64,000 nt of DNA, taken from contig NZ_CP108494.1 in NCBI RefSeq assembly GCF_041435435.1, forward strand, positions 6,234,501 to 6,298,500. The letters run 5' to 3'. Under the pieces are notes generated by a model. It was not told the origin of the DNA. It saw only the letters and a program-made list of their open reading frames with translations, and ran no database searches. Origin of the DNA: Streptomyces sp. NBC_01241. Lineage in GTDB: Bacteria > Actinomycetota > Actinomycetes > Streptomycetales > Streptomycetaceae. Shown piece by piece: positions 45,448-53,645 of this stretch. How positions within the stretch are numbered: the first letter of the stretch is position 1; each line of letters starts with the position of its first letter. A program made the translations under genes and the position numbers.

Positions 45448-46893
45448 ATGACTTCCACCCACGCCTTCTGGCTCGCCGGCCGCCAGGCCACCGGCGAGGA
45501 CAGCTTCGACGTCACCAACCCCTGGGACGGCCGTCTCGTCGGCACCGTCAGCGTGCCGACCGACGCCCAGATCGAGGAGGCCGTCGCGGCCGCGCACGCC
45601 GTGCGCGAGGAGTTCGCCGCGACCCCGGCCCATGTCCGGGCCGCCGCACTCGACCACGTCGTACGGCGCCTGGTGGAGCGCACCGAGGAGATCGCCCAGC
45701 TGATCTCCGCCGAGAACGGCAAGCCGATCAAGTGGGCCCGCGGCGAGGTCGGCCGCGCCGTCTCCGTGTTCCGCTTCGCCTCCGAGGAGGCCCGCCGCTT
45801 CAACGGCGGTGACGCGCAGCGCCTCGACACCGACGCCGGTGGCACCGGCCGCCTCGGCCTGACCCGGCGCTTCCCGCGCGGTACGGTCCTCGGCATCGCA
45901 CCGTTCAACTTCCCGCTGAACCTGAGCGCCCACAAGGTCGCCCCGGCCATCGCCGTCGGTGCCCCGATCATCCTGAAGCCCGCCCCGGCCACCCCGATCT
46001 CCTCGCTGATCCTGGGCGAGCTGTTGGCCGAGACCGACCTGCCGGCCGGTTCGTGGTCCGTGCTGACGGTCCCCAACGACCGGATGCCCGCCCTGGTCCA
46101 GGACGAGCGCCTGCCGGTGATCTCCTTCACCGGTTCCGGCCCCGTCGGCTACTCGATCATGGAGTCGGTGCCGCGCAAGCACTGCACCCTGGAGCTCGGC
46201 GGCAACGGCGCCGCGGTCGTGCTCGGCGACTACGCCTCCGACGAGGACCTGGACTGGGCCGCGACCCGTATCGCGACCTTCTCCAACTACCAGGGCGGCC
46301 AGTCCTGCATCTCGGTGCAGCGCGTCATCGCGGACGCCCAGGTCTACGACCGGCTCCTCCCGAAGATCGTCGCGGCCGTCGAGGCCCAGGTCACCGGCGA
46401 CCCGTCCGACGCCGCCACCGACGTCGGCCCGCTGGTCAGCGAGGACGCCGCCAAGCGCGTCGAGTCCTGGGTCGACGAAGCCGTGCAGGCCGGCGCCCAG
46501 CTGCTCACCGGCGGCAAGCGGGACGGTGCCACGTACGCGCCGACCGTGCTCGCCGAGCTCCCGGACAACGTCACCCTCTCCTGCGAGGAGGTCTTCGGAC
46601 CGGTGCTGTCCGTGCAGAAGGTGGACGGCGAGGCCGAGGCGTTCGCAGCGGTCAACTCCTCCAAGTACGGCCTGCAGGCAGGCGTGTTCACGCACGACCT
46701 GCAGACCGCCTTCCGCGCCCACCGCGCCCTTGAGGTCGGCGGCGTGATCATCGGCGACGTCCCCTCCTACCGCGCGGACCAGATGCCGTACGGCGGCGCC
46801 AAGCAGTCCGGCGTCGGCCGCGAGGGCGTCCGCTACGCCATGGACGACTACACCTACGAGCGCGTGCTGGTCCTCACCGGCCTCGCCCTGTAG
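45448..46893 (+). CDS. gabD: Succinate-semialdehyde dehydrogenase (aldehyde dehydrogenase family)
   Basis: A 481-residue enzyme. The catalytic base is in TLELGGNGAAV and the nucleophile in YQGGQSCISVQR, with the cofactor loop TGSGPVGYSIME. The GGQSC context and shorter C-terminus set it apart from the two aminobutyraldehyde dehydrogenases in the window. By homology and context it oxidises succinic semialdehyde from GabT to succinate. ATG 45448 is used. It is followed by a strong terminator and then by an insertion sequence. Confidence 0.85.
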   Translation: MTSTHAFWLAGRQATGEDSFDVTNPWDGRLVGTVSVPTDAQIEEAVAAAHAVREEFAATPAHVRAAALDHVVRRLVERTEEIAQLISAENGKPIKWARGEVGRAVSVFRFASEEARRFNGGDAQRLDTDAGGTGRLGLTRRFPRGTVLGIAPFNFPLNLSAHKVAPAIAVGAPIILKPAPATPISSLILGELLAETDLPAGSWSVLTVPNDRMPALVQDERLPVISFTGSGPVGYSIMESVPRKHCTLELGGNGAAVVLGDYASDEDLDWAATRIATFSNYQGGQSCISVQRVIADAQVYDRLLPKIVAAVEAQVTGDPSDAATDVGPLVSEDAAKRVESWVDEAVQAGAQLLTGGKRDGATYAPTVLAELPDNVTLSCEEVFGPVLSVQKVDGEAEAFAAVNSSKYGLQAGVFTHDLQTAFRAHRALEVGGVIIGDVPSYRADQMPYGGAKQSGVGREGVRYAMDDYTYERVLVLTGLAL

Positions 46894-46970
46894 TCCGCGA
46901 ACAGGATCGAACCGATCCACCTACGTCGCCTGCGTTCCGCCTGGACAGCACGACAGCAGGCGGCAGAGAG

Positions 46971-47005
46971 ACGGCCTAAGCCCACTGTGCGGGGGCTTAG
47001 GCCGT
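46971..47005 (+). terminator. gabD terminator
   Basis: Perfect 13-bp stem (ACGGCCTAAGCCC at 46971-46983 with 46993-47005), 9-base loop, followed by TTTCTG. The neighbouring insertion sequence begins 36 bases further on and has not damaged it. Confidence 0.88.
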
Positions 47006-47132
47006 TTCTGCGTATCTGCACCCTGAGCTGCAAGTATCGCTAGTGCTCTGACCGCATACCTTCGCCGGGTTGGGCGGGTGTGGGGCCATTAATGCCAGCT
47101 ACCTGGCCGAGGCATCCGCCTATGCTCGGCTC

Positions 47133-47774
47133 GTGCAGCCGCTTTCCGACCGCAGCAATCCGTTGATCACGGCGTTCCCAGCCGAGCTTGCAAGCGATGC
47201 CGAGGCAGTCCTGGCGGTGATGCCTGATTCTCGGCTCCAGCCGCATGCCTCGTTCTCGGTCGCTGTCGAGGGCCAGCAGGTTTTGATCCCCGGGCGCCTC
47301 TACAACGACGAGCCGCCAACTGCCAGGGTGGCGTCGCTTTCGTCGCGCCAACAACAGCTTCTGCACTGCCTGTACTCAAGGCACTGCGACGGCATGGTCA
47401 GGCAGCGCCACCTGGAGAAGGTCCTTGGTTCCACGGACCCATGGGTCGTCCCCTTCGTCGTGCAGCTGGTTGGCGAGTACGTCTTGGAGATCCTGGTCGT
47501 CATCTGCGATGAGCTCCGTGATCTCGCCACGCCCGGCACCTTCGGCCACCTCGCTTACGGGCAGTTCATCGTGGACAACCCTGCTTTCTTCGCGCGCACT
47601 CAACGGCGGGTCGTAAGCTACTGGAGCTGCTACTACCGGGGCACCTACGCGAGTTTTCGGGGCTACCCGGGGTGCACAATTCTTGACCTCCTACGGTCCG
47701 CTGCCTCCGACAGAGCAGGACATCCCTGGCCCAACCTCGCTCCAGCTGGCGCCAGGGTGGACGGCTACTGCTAG
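47133..47774 (+). CDS. Passenger protein of the IS630 element, unknown function
   Basis: A 213-residue protein beginning MQPLSDRSNPLITAFPAE if the GTG at 47133 is used; a TTG at 47070 inside the terminal repeat would add 21 residues. No signal peptide is evident. Notable are LIPGRLYNDEPP, the conserved-looking LLHCLYSRHCDGMVRQRHLE and the hydrophobic WVVPFVVQLVGEYVLEILVVI. Codon use has more A/T at third positions than its neighbours, consistent with transfer. Similar stand-alone hypothetical proteins occur in Streptomyces, as far as I recall. No function can be assigned. It converges on the transposase gene, 29 bases apart. Confidence 0.6.
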   Translation: MQPLSDRSNPLITAFPAELASDAEAVLAVMPDSRLQPHASFSVAVEGQQVLIPGRLYNDEPPTARVASLSSRQQQLLHCLYSRHCDGMVRQRHLEKVLGSTDPWVVPFVVQLVGEYVLEILVVICDELRDLATPGTFGHLAYGQFIVDNPAFFARTQRRVVSYWSCYYRGTYASFRGYPGCTILDLLRSAASDRAGHPWPNLAPAGARVDGYC

Positions 47775-47803
47775 GACCCGGCCGGGCAAGGTCGCCGGGC
47801 TGG

Positions 47804-48955
47804 TCAAGCGGCATCGGCGAGGGGACGTCCGCCCCAACGGATGCCCTTCTCGCTGCGGATGCGAGCGCGCTCGCGGCGCTGGGCTGCCAGCACGTCGGGG
47901 TGACGGGCATTCGCGTTGCGCCAGCGCAGATAGGCGTGCAGGGCCCGGGTCTGCACGGTGTGGTTGCGGTGGTTGGAGTTGGCGATGGTGAACTGCCGCA
48001 GCGGCCCGAAGTGCGCCTCGATTGGGTTGGCCCAGGACGCGTATGTCGGCGTGAAGCACAGCTCGACGCGGTTCTTCTTCGCCCAGCGGCGGATCGTCTC
48101 GCCCTTGTGGGCGGACAGGTTGTCCAGGATGACGTAGATGGGGGCGCCGTCCGGTCGGGCGGCCCGGACCGATCTGAGCGCGGCCAGCGTGTTCGCGGCG
48201 CCCTTCTTCCGGCGGTTGACGCCCCAGAGCGTGTCGTCACCGACCGAATAGCAGCCGTGGAAGTACCTGACGCCATGCGTGCGGTGGTAGGTCGCCGGGT
48301 GCCGCTCGGGGTGACTGGCGGGGGCCCAGCCCGCACCGCCGGTGGGGCGGATGCCGAGCGGGCCGAACTCGTCGAACGCGAAGACCCGGTCCGGGAAGCG
48401 GTCCAGGACCTCCTCGATCCGGTCCAGCTTTGCCTCGCGGTCGGGGTCCGGGGACTCTTTCCAGGTCTTGGTGCGCTGGAAGGTGATGCCGCGGCGGGCG
48501 AGCAGACGGCGTAACGCCTCGCGGCCGATGCGGATGACCCGCCCATGGACTTTCCGCAGGTGGGCCAGCAGTTTGCGGATGGACCAGCGAGTGAAGGGCT
48601 GGCCGAGCTTGGTCGGGCGGGTGGTGGCTGTCTGGACGACGAAGTCTTCGTCGTCAGGGCTGAGCAGGCGGGGACGGCCTCCCGCCCACCGAGGGTCCAG
48701 ACAGGCCAGGCCGATCTCGTTGAACCGGTGGATCACATCCCGGACGGTGTCCTCGTCGGCCTGCACCAGCTGGGCGATCACCGGGACCCGGTTCCCGCCA
48801 GCCGACGCCAGCAGCATCATCGCGCGTCGGAAGCGGACCGAACTGGTGCTGCCCCGGCGCACGATCTCCTGCAGCTTCTGCCCCTCCTGGTCGGTCAACC
48901 TGCGCACGCGGACAGGCTCAGCCACCGCACCCCCAGCACTCGGATCGGACGTCAC
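47804..48955 (-). CDS. IS630 family transposase
   Basis: A 383-residue DDE transposase. The N-terminal part holds helix-turn-helix modules (IAQLVQADEDTVRDVIHRF, then FTRWSIRKLLAHLRK). The catalytic acids are recognisable: DRVFAFDEFGPLG (first Asp), PIYVILDNLSAHKG (second Asp) and ASWANPIEAHFGPL (Glu), as expected for IS630/Tc1-type enzymes. A GTG at 48955 is taken as start; the frame is open to the terminal repeat and a GTG at 48925 is also possible. No frameshift is present, so the enzyme may be active. Confidence 0.92.
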   Translation of the reverse strand: MTSDPSAGGAVAEPVRVRRLTDQEGQKLQEIVRRGSTSSVRFRRAMMLLASAGGNRVPVIAQLVQADEDTVRDVIHRFNEIGLACLDPRWAGGRPRLLSPDDEDFVVQTATTRPTKLGQPFTRWSIRKLLAHLRKVHGRVIRIGREALRRLLARRGITFQRTKTWKESPDPDREAKLDRIEEVLDRFPDRVFAFDEFGPLGIRPTGGAGWAPASHPERHPATYHRTHGVRYFHGCYSVGDDTLWGVNRRKKGAANTLAALRSVRAARPDGAPIYVILDNLSAHKGETIRRWAKKNRVELCFTPTYASWANPIEAHFGPLRQFTIANSNHRNHTVQTRALHAYLRWRNANARHPDVLAAQRRERARIRSEKGIRWGGRPLADAA

Positions 48956-49074
48956 GCAACATCCAACCGCCCCGACCACCAACCCGGCGAACCAATGTGG
49001 TCAGAGCACTAGATCTTGACTAGTTCGAACGGGTGGCTGGGAAAACGGTGGGAAGACGGAGCTGATTTCCCGCC

Positions 49075-49125
49075 ATGGCAAGCATCGTTCCGCGGAGGAA
49101 CAAGAACGGGGAGTTCCTCAGACAG
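49075..49125 (+). pseudogene. Possible N-terminal fragment of a tyrosine integrase
   Basis: The codons from ATG 49075 read MASIVPRRNKNGEF, similar to the starts of many actinobacterial phage-type integrases (MASIVxRxxKxG). Similarity then stops. The fragment begins 63 bases from the right end of the IS630 element. It is too short for firm identification, but fits with other mobile-element debris nearby. Confidence 0.3.
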
Positions 49126-49152
49126 GGCGTCGCCGGCAGGGTGCATCAGCCG

Positions 49153-49581
49153 TCACGGAAGGTCGGTGCGGCCCCACCAGGTCGGCCGCACCGGCACTCC
49201 GTCCGCATAGCGTTCCACCTGCGGCGTCGAGGGCGGAGGCGGCACCGCGTCCGCCGGATCTGGTTCAGCCCCCGGTGGGGCCGCCTCCGCCGACGGCGGG
49301 GCCGGTGCGGCGCTGTCGTCCAGCAGCTCTGCCACCGTGAACCGTGTGCTGAAGGACTGCCAGGCGCCGTCGATCACCAGAAGGAAGCCGTCGCCTTCTC
49401 GGAAGAGCCGACGGCGCTTCGGACTTCTGGGGTGCTCCGGCGTATGGCTCCGGGCACGCCGCTCCAGCTCCACCAGAGCCTCTTCACACGTACCCTCCAC
49501 GTGCGTCAGCACGTACGCCTCCGCGTGCTTGCGCTCCCCGACACCCACGGTCGTCTCGATGACCAGTCCCCAGATCGCCAT
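49153..49581 (-). CDS. Conserved hypothetical protein
   Basis: A 142-residue protein. Residues 1-90 look like a compact alpha/beta domain (MAIWGLVIETTVGVGERKHA, then GDGFLLVIDGAWQSFSTRFTV). The rest is a Pro/Ala/acidic linker with a short tail PVRPTWWGRTDLP. There is no membrane segment. The ATG at 49581 lies after GGGAGGGGCGGGAGC, a strong ribosome site. The family is unknown to me; neighbours are mobile-element remnants. Confidence 0.6.
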   Translation of the reverse strand: MAIWGLVIETTVGVGERKHAEAYVLTHVEGTCEEALVELERRARSHTPEHPRSPKRRRLFREGDGFLLVIDGAWQSFSTRFTVAELLDDSAAPAPPSAEAAPPGAEPDPADAVPPPPSTPQVERYADGVPVRPTWWGRTDLP

Positions 49582-49629
49582 GCTCCCGCCCCTCCCGTTC
49601 GAATCAAGGAACAGCCTAGTAAGGCTTTG

Positions 49630-49962
49630 TCAGGTGGTGTCGTAGGACTGCCACGGGGTGGGCTGTCGGCAGGTGGGGCAGTGCACCCATCCGGCGACCG
49701 TGTCTGAGGACACCTTGAGAAGCTCGGCCGTTTCCTCCCGGGTGCGCCCCTGCTGCTCGCGTATCACGCGGAAGACGTAGCTCTCACGCCGGCTGATATG
49801 CCGCGCGCCGTGTGTGACGCCGTGGTTCGGAGGGCCGACGTGGTCCTCTCCGTGGGCGAGGGCTCCGCCGGGCAGAACAGTCCTCTGTCCGTACGGCTCA
49901 CACCGTGGCTGCCGTGCTGGGAGCGGATGCCCGCCGACCTCCCCCGTATCGGCAGGGCACCG
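49630..49962 (-). pseudogene. Remnant of a mobile-element HTH/zinc-ribbon protein
   Basis: A frame of 110 codons without ATG or GTG before its protein-like part. It reads CEPYGQRTVLPGGALAHGED, then PPNHGVTHGARHISRRESY, a helix-turn-helix-like stretch TREETAELLKVSSDTVAGWV and finally the CPTC pair with RQPTPW. The coherent sequence, with polar motifs and CxxC, is clearly protein, but the usual start is missing. From 49963 to 50333 I see no gene, only the leader of the acyl-CoA dehydrogenase. I associate such sequences with actinobacterial integrated elements, from memory only. Confidence 0.5.
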
Positions 49963-50333
49963 TCAGTGCCCTCTCCCGCGCCCTGTGGCCGACGGAGCGT
50001 GACCCGGCCCGGCGGCCCGCCCGCCGGGCCCTCTGTGTTCGCGCAGGTCGGAGGAGAACCACAGGTCAGGGCGGCGCTGCAAGGGACCCACCGCGCGGGG
50101 GCTCCGGACGTTTCCGCTTCACCCGCCCCGCTCACGGCCCGACCGCCCTGTCACCACGGGGCTGTCCAGTGGAGTGGCTCCCGACCCGATCGGCGTCCGC
50201 GGGATGGTGGGAGTCCCAGGAATCGGGTACATCAGGACAAGTACACCGGTTGGTACGGCTCGGCAGGCGCCCATGCGCTCCGGGCGGACCGGCCGCGTCC
50301 GCCCACCCCACAACGCGGCGAGGTGAGCTCCTC

Positions 50334-52280
50334 ATGTCCGCACCATCCGCACCGAAGAACACGCCCAAGGTCACCGAGCGTGAAGCGCGCCAAGTGGCCG
50401 AGGCCGCGCGCGAACAGGACTGGCACAAGCCCAGTTTCGCCAAGGAACTCTTCCTCGGGCGCTTCCGCCTCGACCTGATCCATCCGCATCCGCAGCCGCC
50501 CGTGGACGACGTCCGGCGCGGCGAGGCGTTCCTCGCCCGGCTGCGCGACTTCTGCGAAACCAGGATCGACAGCGCCCTGATCGAGCGTGAGGCGAGGATC
50601 CCCGACGAGGTGATCAATGGCCTCAAGGAACTCGGCGCGCTCGGGATGAAGATCGAACCGAAGTACGGCGGCCTGGGGCTGACCCAGGTCTACTACAACA
50701 AGGCCCTTTCCCTGGTCGGCTCCGCCAGCCCCGCGATCGGCGCGCTGCTCTCCGCCCACCAGTCCATCGGCGTACCGCAGCCGCTGAAGATCTTCGGCAG
50801 CCAGGAGCAGAAGGACGCCTTCCTGCCCCGGCTGGCCAGCACCGACATCTCGGCGTTCCTGCTCACCGAGCCGGACGTCGGCTCCGACCCGGCCCGGCTC
50901 GCCACCTCGGCCGTTCCGGACGGGTCGGACTACATCCTCGACGGGGTGAAGCTGTGGACGACCAACGGTGTCGTCGCCGACCTGCTCGTCGTGATGGCCC
51001 GTGTCCCGAAGTCGGAGGGCCACCGGGGCGGCATCACCGCGTTCGTCGTCGAGGCGGACTCCCCGGGCATCACCGTGGAGAACCGCAACGCCTTCATGGG
51101 CCTGCGCGGCATCGAGAACGGCGTCACCCGCTTCCACCGCGTCCGGGTCCCCGCCGCGAACCGCATCGGCCCCGAAGGCGCGGGGCTCAAGATCGCCCTG
51201 ACCACGCTCAACACGGGACGGCTCTCGCTGCCCGCGATGTGCGTCGGCGCCGGGAAGTGGTGCCTGAAGATCGCCCGTGAGTGGTCGGCGGTGCGCGAGC
51301 AGTGGGGCAGGCCGGTCGCCCGGCACGAGGCCGTCGGCGCCAAGATCTCCTTCATCGCGGCGACCACCTTCGCGCTCGAAGCGGTGGTCGAACTCTCCTC
51401 CCAGATGGCCGACGAGAACCGCAACGACATCCGGATCGAAGCGGCTCTCGCCAAGCTCTACGGCTCCGAGATGGGCTGCCTGATGGCCGACGAGCTGGTC
51501 CAGATCCGCGGCGGCCGGGGCTTCGAGACCGCCGAGTCGCTCGCGGCCCGGGGCGAGCGGGCCGTCCCCGCCGAGCAACTCCTGCGCGACCTGCGGATCA
51601 ACCGGATCTTCGAGGGCTCCACCGAGATCATGCACCTGCTGATCGCCCGTGAGGCCGTCGACGCCCACCTGAAGGTCGCCGGAGACATCATCGACCCCGA
51701 CAAACCCCTCTCCGCCAAGGCGAAAGCGGGCGCGAACGCGGCCGGCTTCTACGCCCGCTGGCTCCCCAAACTCGTCGCGGGACCGGGGCAACTCCCGCGT
51801 ACGTACGGAGAGTTCAACCCGCCCGGCCACCCGGACCTGTCCACCCACCTGCGCTACGTCGAACGCTCCGCCCGTAAACTCGCGCGCTCCACGTTCTACG
51901 CCATGTCGCGCTGGCAGGGCCGGATGGAGACCAAGCAGGGCTTCCTCGGCCGGATCGTCGACATCGGTGCGGAACTCTTCGCGATGAGCGCCGCCTGCGT
52001 CCGTGCCGAACTGCTGCGCTCCTGCGACGACCACGGCCGCGAGGCCTACCAGCTCGCCGACGTGTTCTGCCGCCAGTCCCGCGTCCGGGTCGAGGAACTC
52101 TTCACCCGACTGTGGTCCAACACCGACGATCTGGACCGACGCGTGGTGGACGGCGTCCTGTCCGGTACGTACACCTGGCTGGAGGACGGCATCATCGACC
52201 CGAGCGGCGACGGACCGTGGATCGCCGACGCCACCCCGGGGCCGTCCGTCCGGGACGACGTCCACCGGCCCATTCGCTGA
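50334..52280 (+). CDS. Acyl-CoA dehydrogenase
   Basis: A 648-residue flavoprotein. The acyl-CoA dehydrogenase fold spans residues 60-445: the ALGMKIEPKYGGLGL start, the FAD-binding LTEPDVGSDPARLATSA and WTTNGVVADLLVVMAR segments, and RGGRGFETAESLAARGE with INRIFEGSTEIM near the active site. A helical C-terminal extension of about 190 residues resembles that of very-long-chain dehydrogenases. The first 50 residues are polar. ATG 50334 follows GCGAGGTGAGC; the frame is open well upstream without similarity. No other fatty acid genes are adjacent. Confidence 0.88.
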   Translation: MSAPSAPKNTPKVTEREARQVAEAAREQDWHKPSFAKELFLGRFRLDLIHPHPQPPVDDVRRGEAFLARLRDFCETRIDSALIEREARIPDEVINGLKELGALGMKIEPKYGGLGLTQVYYNKALSLVGSASPAIGALLSAHQSIGVPQPLKIFGSQEQKDAFLPRLASTDISAFLLTEPDVGSDPARLATSAVPDGSDYILDGVKLWTTNGVVADLLVVMARVPKSEGHRGGITAFVVEADSPGITVENRNAFMGLRGIENGVTRFHRVRVPAANRIGPEGAGLKIALTTLNTGRLSLPAMCVGAGKWCLKIAREWSAVREQWGRPVARHEAVGAKISFIAATTFALEAVVELSSQMADENRNDIRIEAALAKLYGSEMGCLMADELVQIRGGRGFETAESLAARGERAVPAEQLLRDLRINRIFEGSTEIMHLLIAREAVDAHLKVAGDIIDPDKPLSAKAKAGANAAGFYARWLPKLVAGPGQLPRTYGEFNPPGHPDLSTHLRYVERSARKLARSTFYAMSRWQGRMETKQGFLGRIVDIGAELFAMSAACVRAELLRSCDDHGREAYQLADVFCRQSRVRVEELFTRLWSNTDDLDRRVVDGVLSGTYTWLEDGIIDPSGDGPWIADATPGPSVRDDVHRPIR

Positions 52281-52391
52281 CCCGCGGCCCACCGGGCGGA
52301 CGCGCGTCGGGTGTACCCCGCCGCACCGCTCCGGGCGGGCGCGGGGGACGCACTGTCCACACGCACAGCCGATGCGGCAACAATGGGGGGC

Positions 52392-53645
52392 ATGAGCGAC
52401 AGCCCTGCCCCCCTCGCCGACCCGCACCTCGTCTTCGACGCCGCGGAAGGCCGCCGGGATCTCGTCATCCTCGGCTCCACCGGTTCCGTCGGTACTCAGG
52501 CCATCGACCTGGTGCTGCGCAACCCCGACCGCTTCCGCGTCACCGGGCTCTCCGCCGCGGGCGGACGGGTCGCCCTCCTCGCCGAGCAGGCCCGGCAGCT
52601 GCGGGTGCGTACCGTGGCCGTCGCCGCGCCGGACGCCGCTCCGGCCCTGCGCGAGGCGCTGCGCGCGCAGTACGGGACGGGCGAGCCGCTCCCCGAGATC
52701 CTGGCCGGCCCCGAGGCCGCCTCCCAGCTCGCCGCCGGCGACTGCCACACCGTGCTCAACGGAATCACCGGCTCGATCGGTCTCGCCCCCACGCTCGCCG
52801 CGCTGGAGGCGGGCCGCACGCTCGCCCTGGCCAACAAGGAATCGCTGATCGTCGGCGGCCCGCTGGTGAAGGCGCTGGCGAAGCCCGGCCAGATCATCCC
52901 GGTCGACTCCGAGCACGCCGCCCTTTTCCAGGCGCTCGGCGCGGGCACCCGCGCCGACGTACGCAAGCTCGTCGTCACCGCGTCCGGCGGCCCCTTCCGG
53001 GGACGCACCCGGAGTGAACTCGTGGACGTCACCCGCGAGGAGGCCCTCGCTCACCCGACCTGGGCCATGGGACCGGTCATCACGATCAACTCCGCCACCC
53101 TGGTCAACAAGGGACTGGAGGTCATCGAGGCGCATCTCCTCTACGACATCCCGTTCGACCGGATCGAGGTCGTGGTCCACCCCCAGTCCTACGTCCACTC
53201 CATGGTCGAGTTCACCGACGGCTCCACCCTCGCCCAGGCCACACCTCCGGACATGCGGGGCCCGATCGCCATCGGCCTCGGCTGGCCCCAGCGCATCCCG
53301 GACGCGGCCCCCGCCTTCGACTGGTCGAAGACGTCCAGCTGGGAGTTCTTCCCCCTCGACAACGAGGCCTTCCCGTCCGTGGGACTGGCCCGGCACGTGG
53401 GCACGCTCGGCGCCACCGCCCCCGCCGTGTTCAACGCAGCGAACGAGGAATGCGTCGACGCATTTCTGACGGGACGGCTGCCGTTCAACGGAATCATGGA
53501 TACGGTCACCGCGGTGGTGGCCGAACACGGCACCCCCGCCACGGGAACTTCGCTCACGGTCGCAGACGTCCTCGAAGCGGAGACCTGGGCACGCGCCCGG
53601 GCCCGTGAACTCTCGGCGAAAGCGACAGCGGAGGCGCGCGCATGA
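52392..53645 (+). CDS. dxr: 1-deoxy-D-xylulose 5-phosphate reductoisomerase
   Basis: A 417-residue MEP-pathway enzyme that converts DXP to 2-C-methyl-erythritol 4-phosphate with NADPH. The cofactor loop LVILGSTGSVGTQAID is near residue 26. The metal and substrate regions LANKESLIVGGPLV, IPVDSEHAALFQAL and VTASGGPFRG are intact. ATG 52392 is used; ATG 52383, three codons upstream, is also possible. Its stop overlaps the next start (ATGA). Together with ispG two genes on, it shows that isoprenoid precursors are made by the MEP route. Confidence 0.95.
   Translation: MSDSPAPLADPHLVFDAAEGRRDLVILGSTGSVGTQAIDLVLRNPDRFRVTGLSAAGGRVALLAEQARQLRVRTVAVAAPDAAPALREALRAQYGTGEPLPEILAGPEAASQLAAGDCHTVLNGITGSIGLAPTLAALEAGRTLALANKESLIVGGPLVKALAKPGQIIPVDSEHAALFQALGAGTRADVRKLVVTASGGPFRGRTRSELVDVTREEALAHPTWAMGPVITINSATLVNKGLEVIEAHLLYDIPFDRIEVVVHPQSYVHSMVEFTDGSTLAQATPPDMRGPIAIGLGWPQRIPDAAPAFDWSKTSSWEFFPLDNEAFPSVGLARHVGTLGATAPAVFNAANEECVDAFLTGRLPFNGIMDTVTAVVAEHGTPATGTSLTVADVLEAETWARARARELSAKATAEARA

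Larger units (their letters stand above)
47041..49011. mobile_element. IS630-family insertion sequence with passenger gene
   Basis: Terminal inverted repeats of 31 bases lie at 47043-47073 and 48979-49009. They agree at all but four positions; both begin GTGCTCTGACC and end TTCGCCGGGTTGG. Both sides carry the TA target duplication, within CTAG, as is usual for the family. Inside are an IS630 transposase on the minus strand and, between its stop and the left end, a convergent 213-residue gene unrelated to transposition. The element is 1971 bases including the TA sites, larger than simple IS630 members, and looks intact and recently inserted. Confidence 0.9.
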
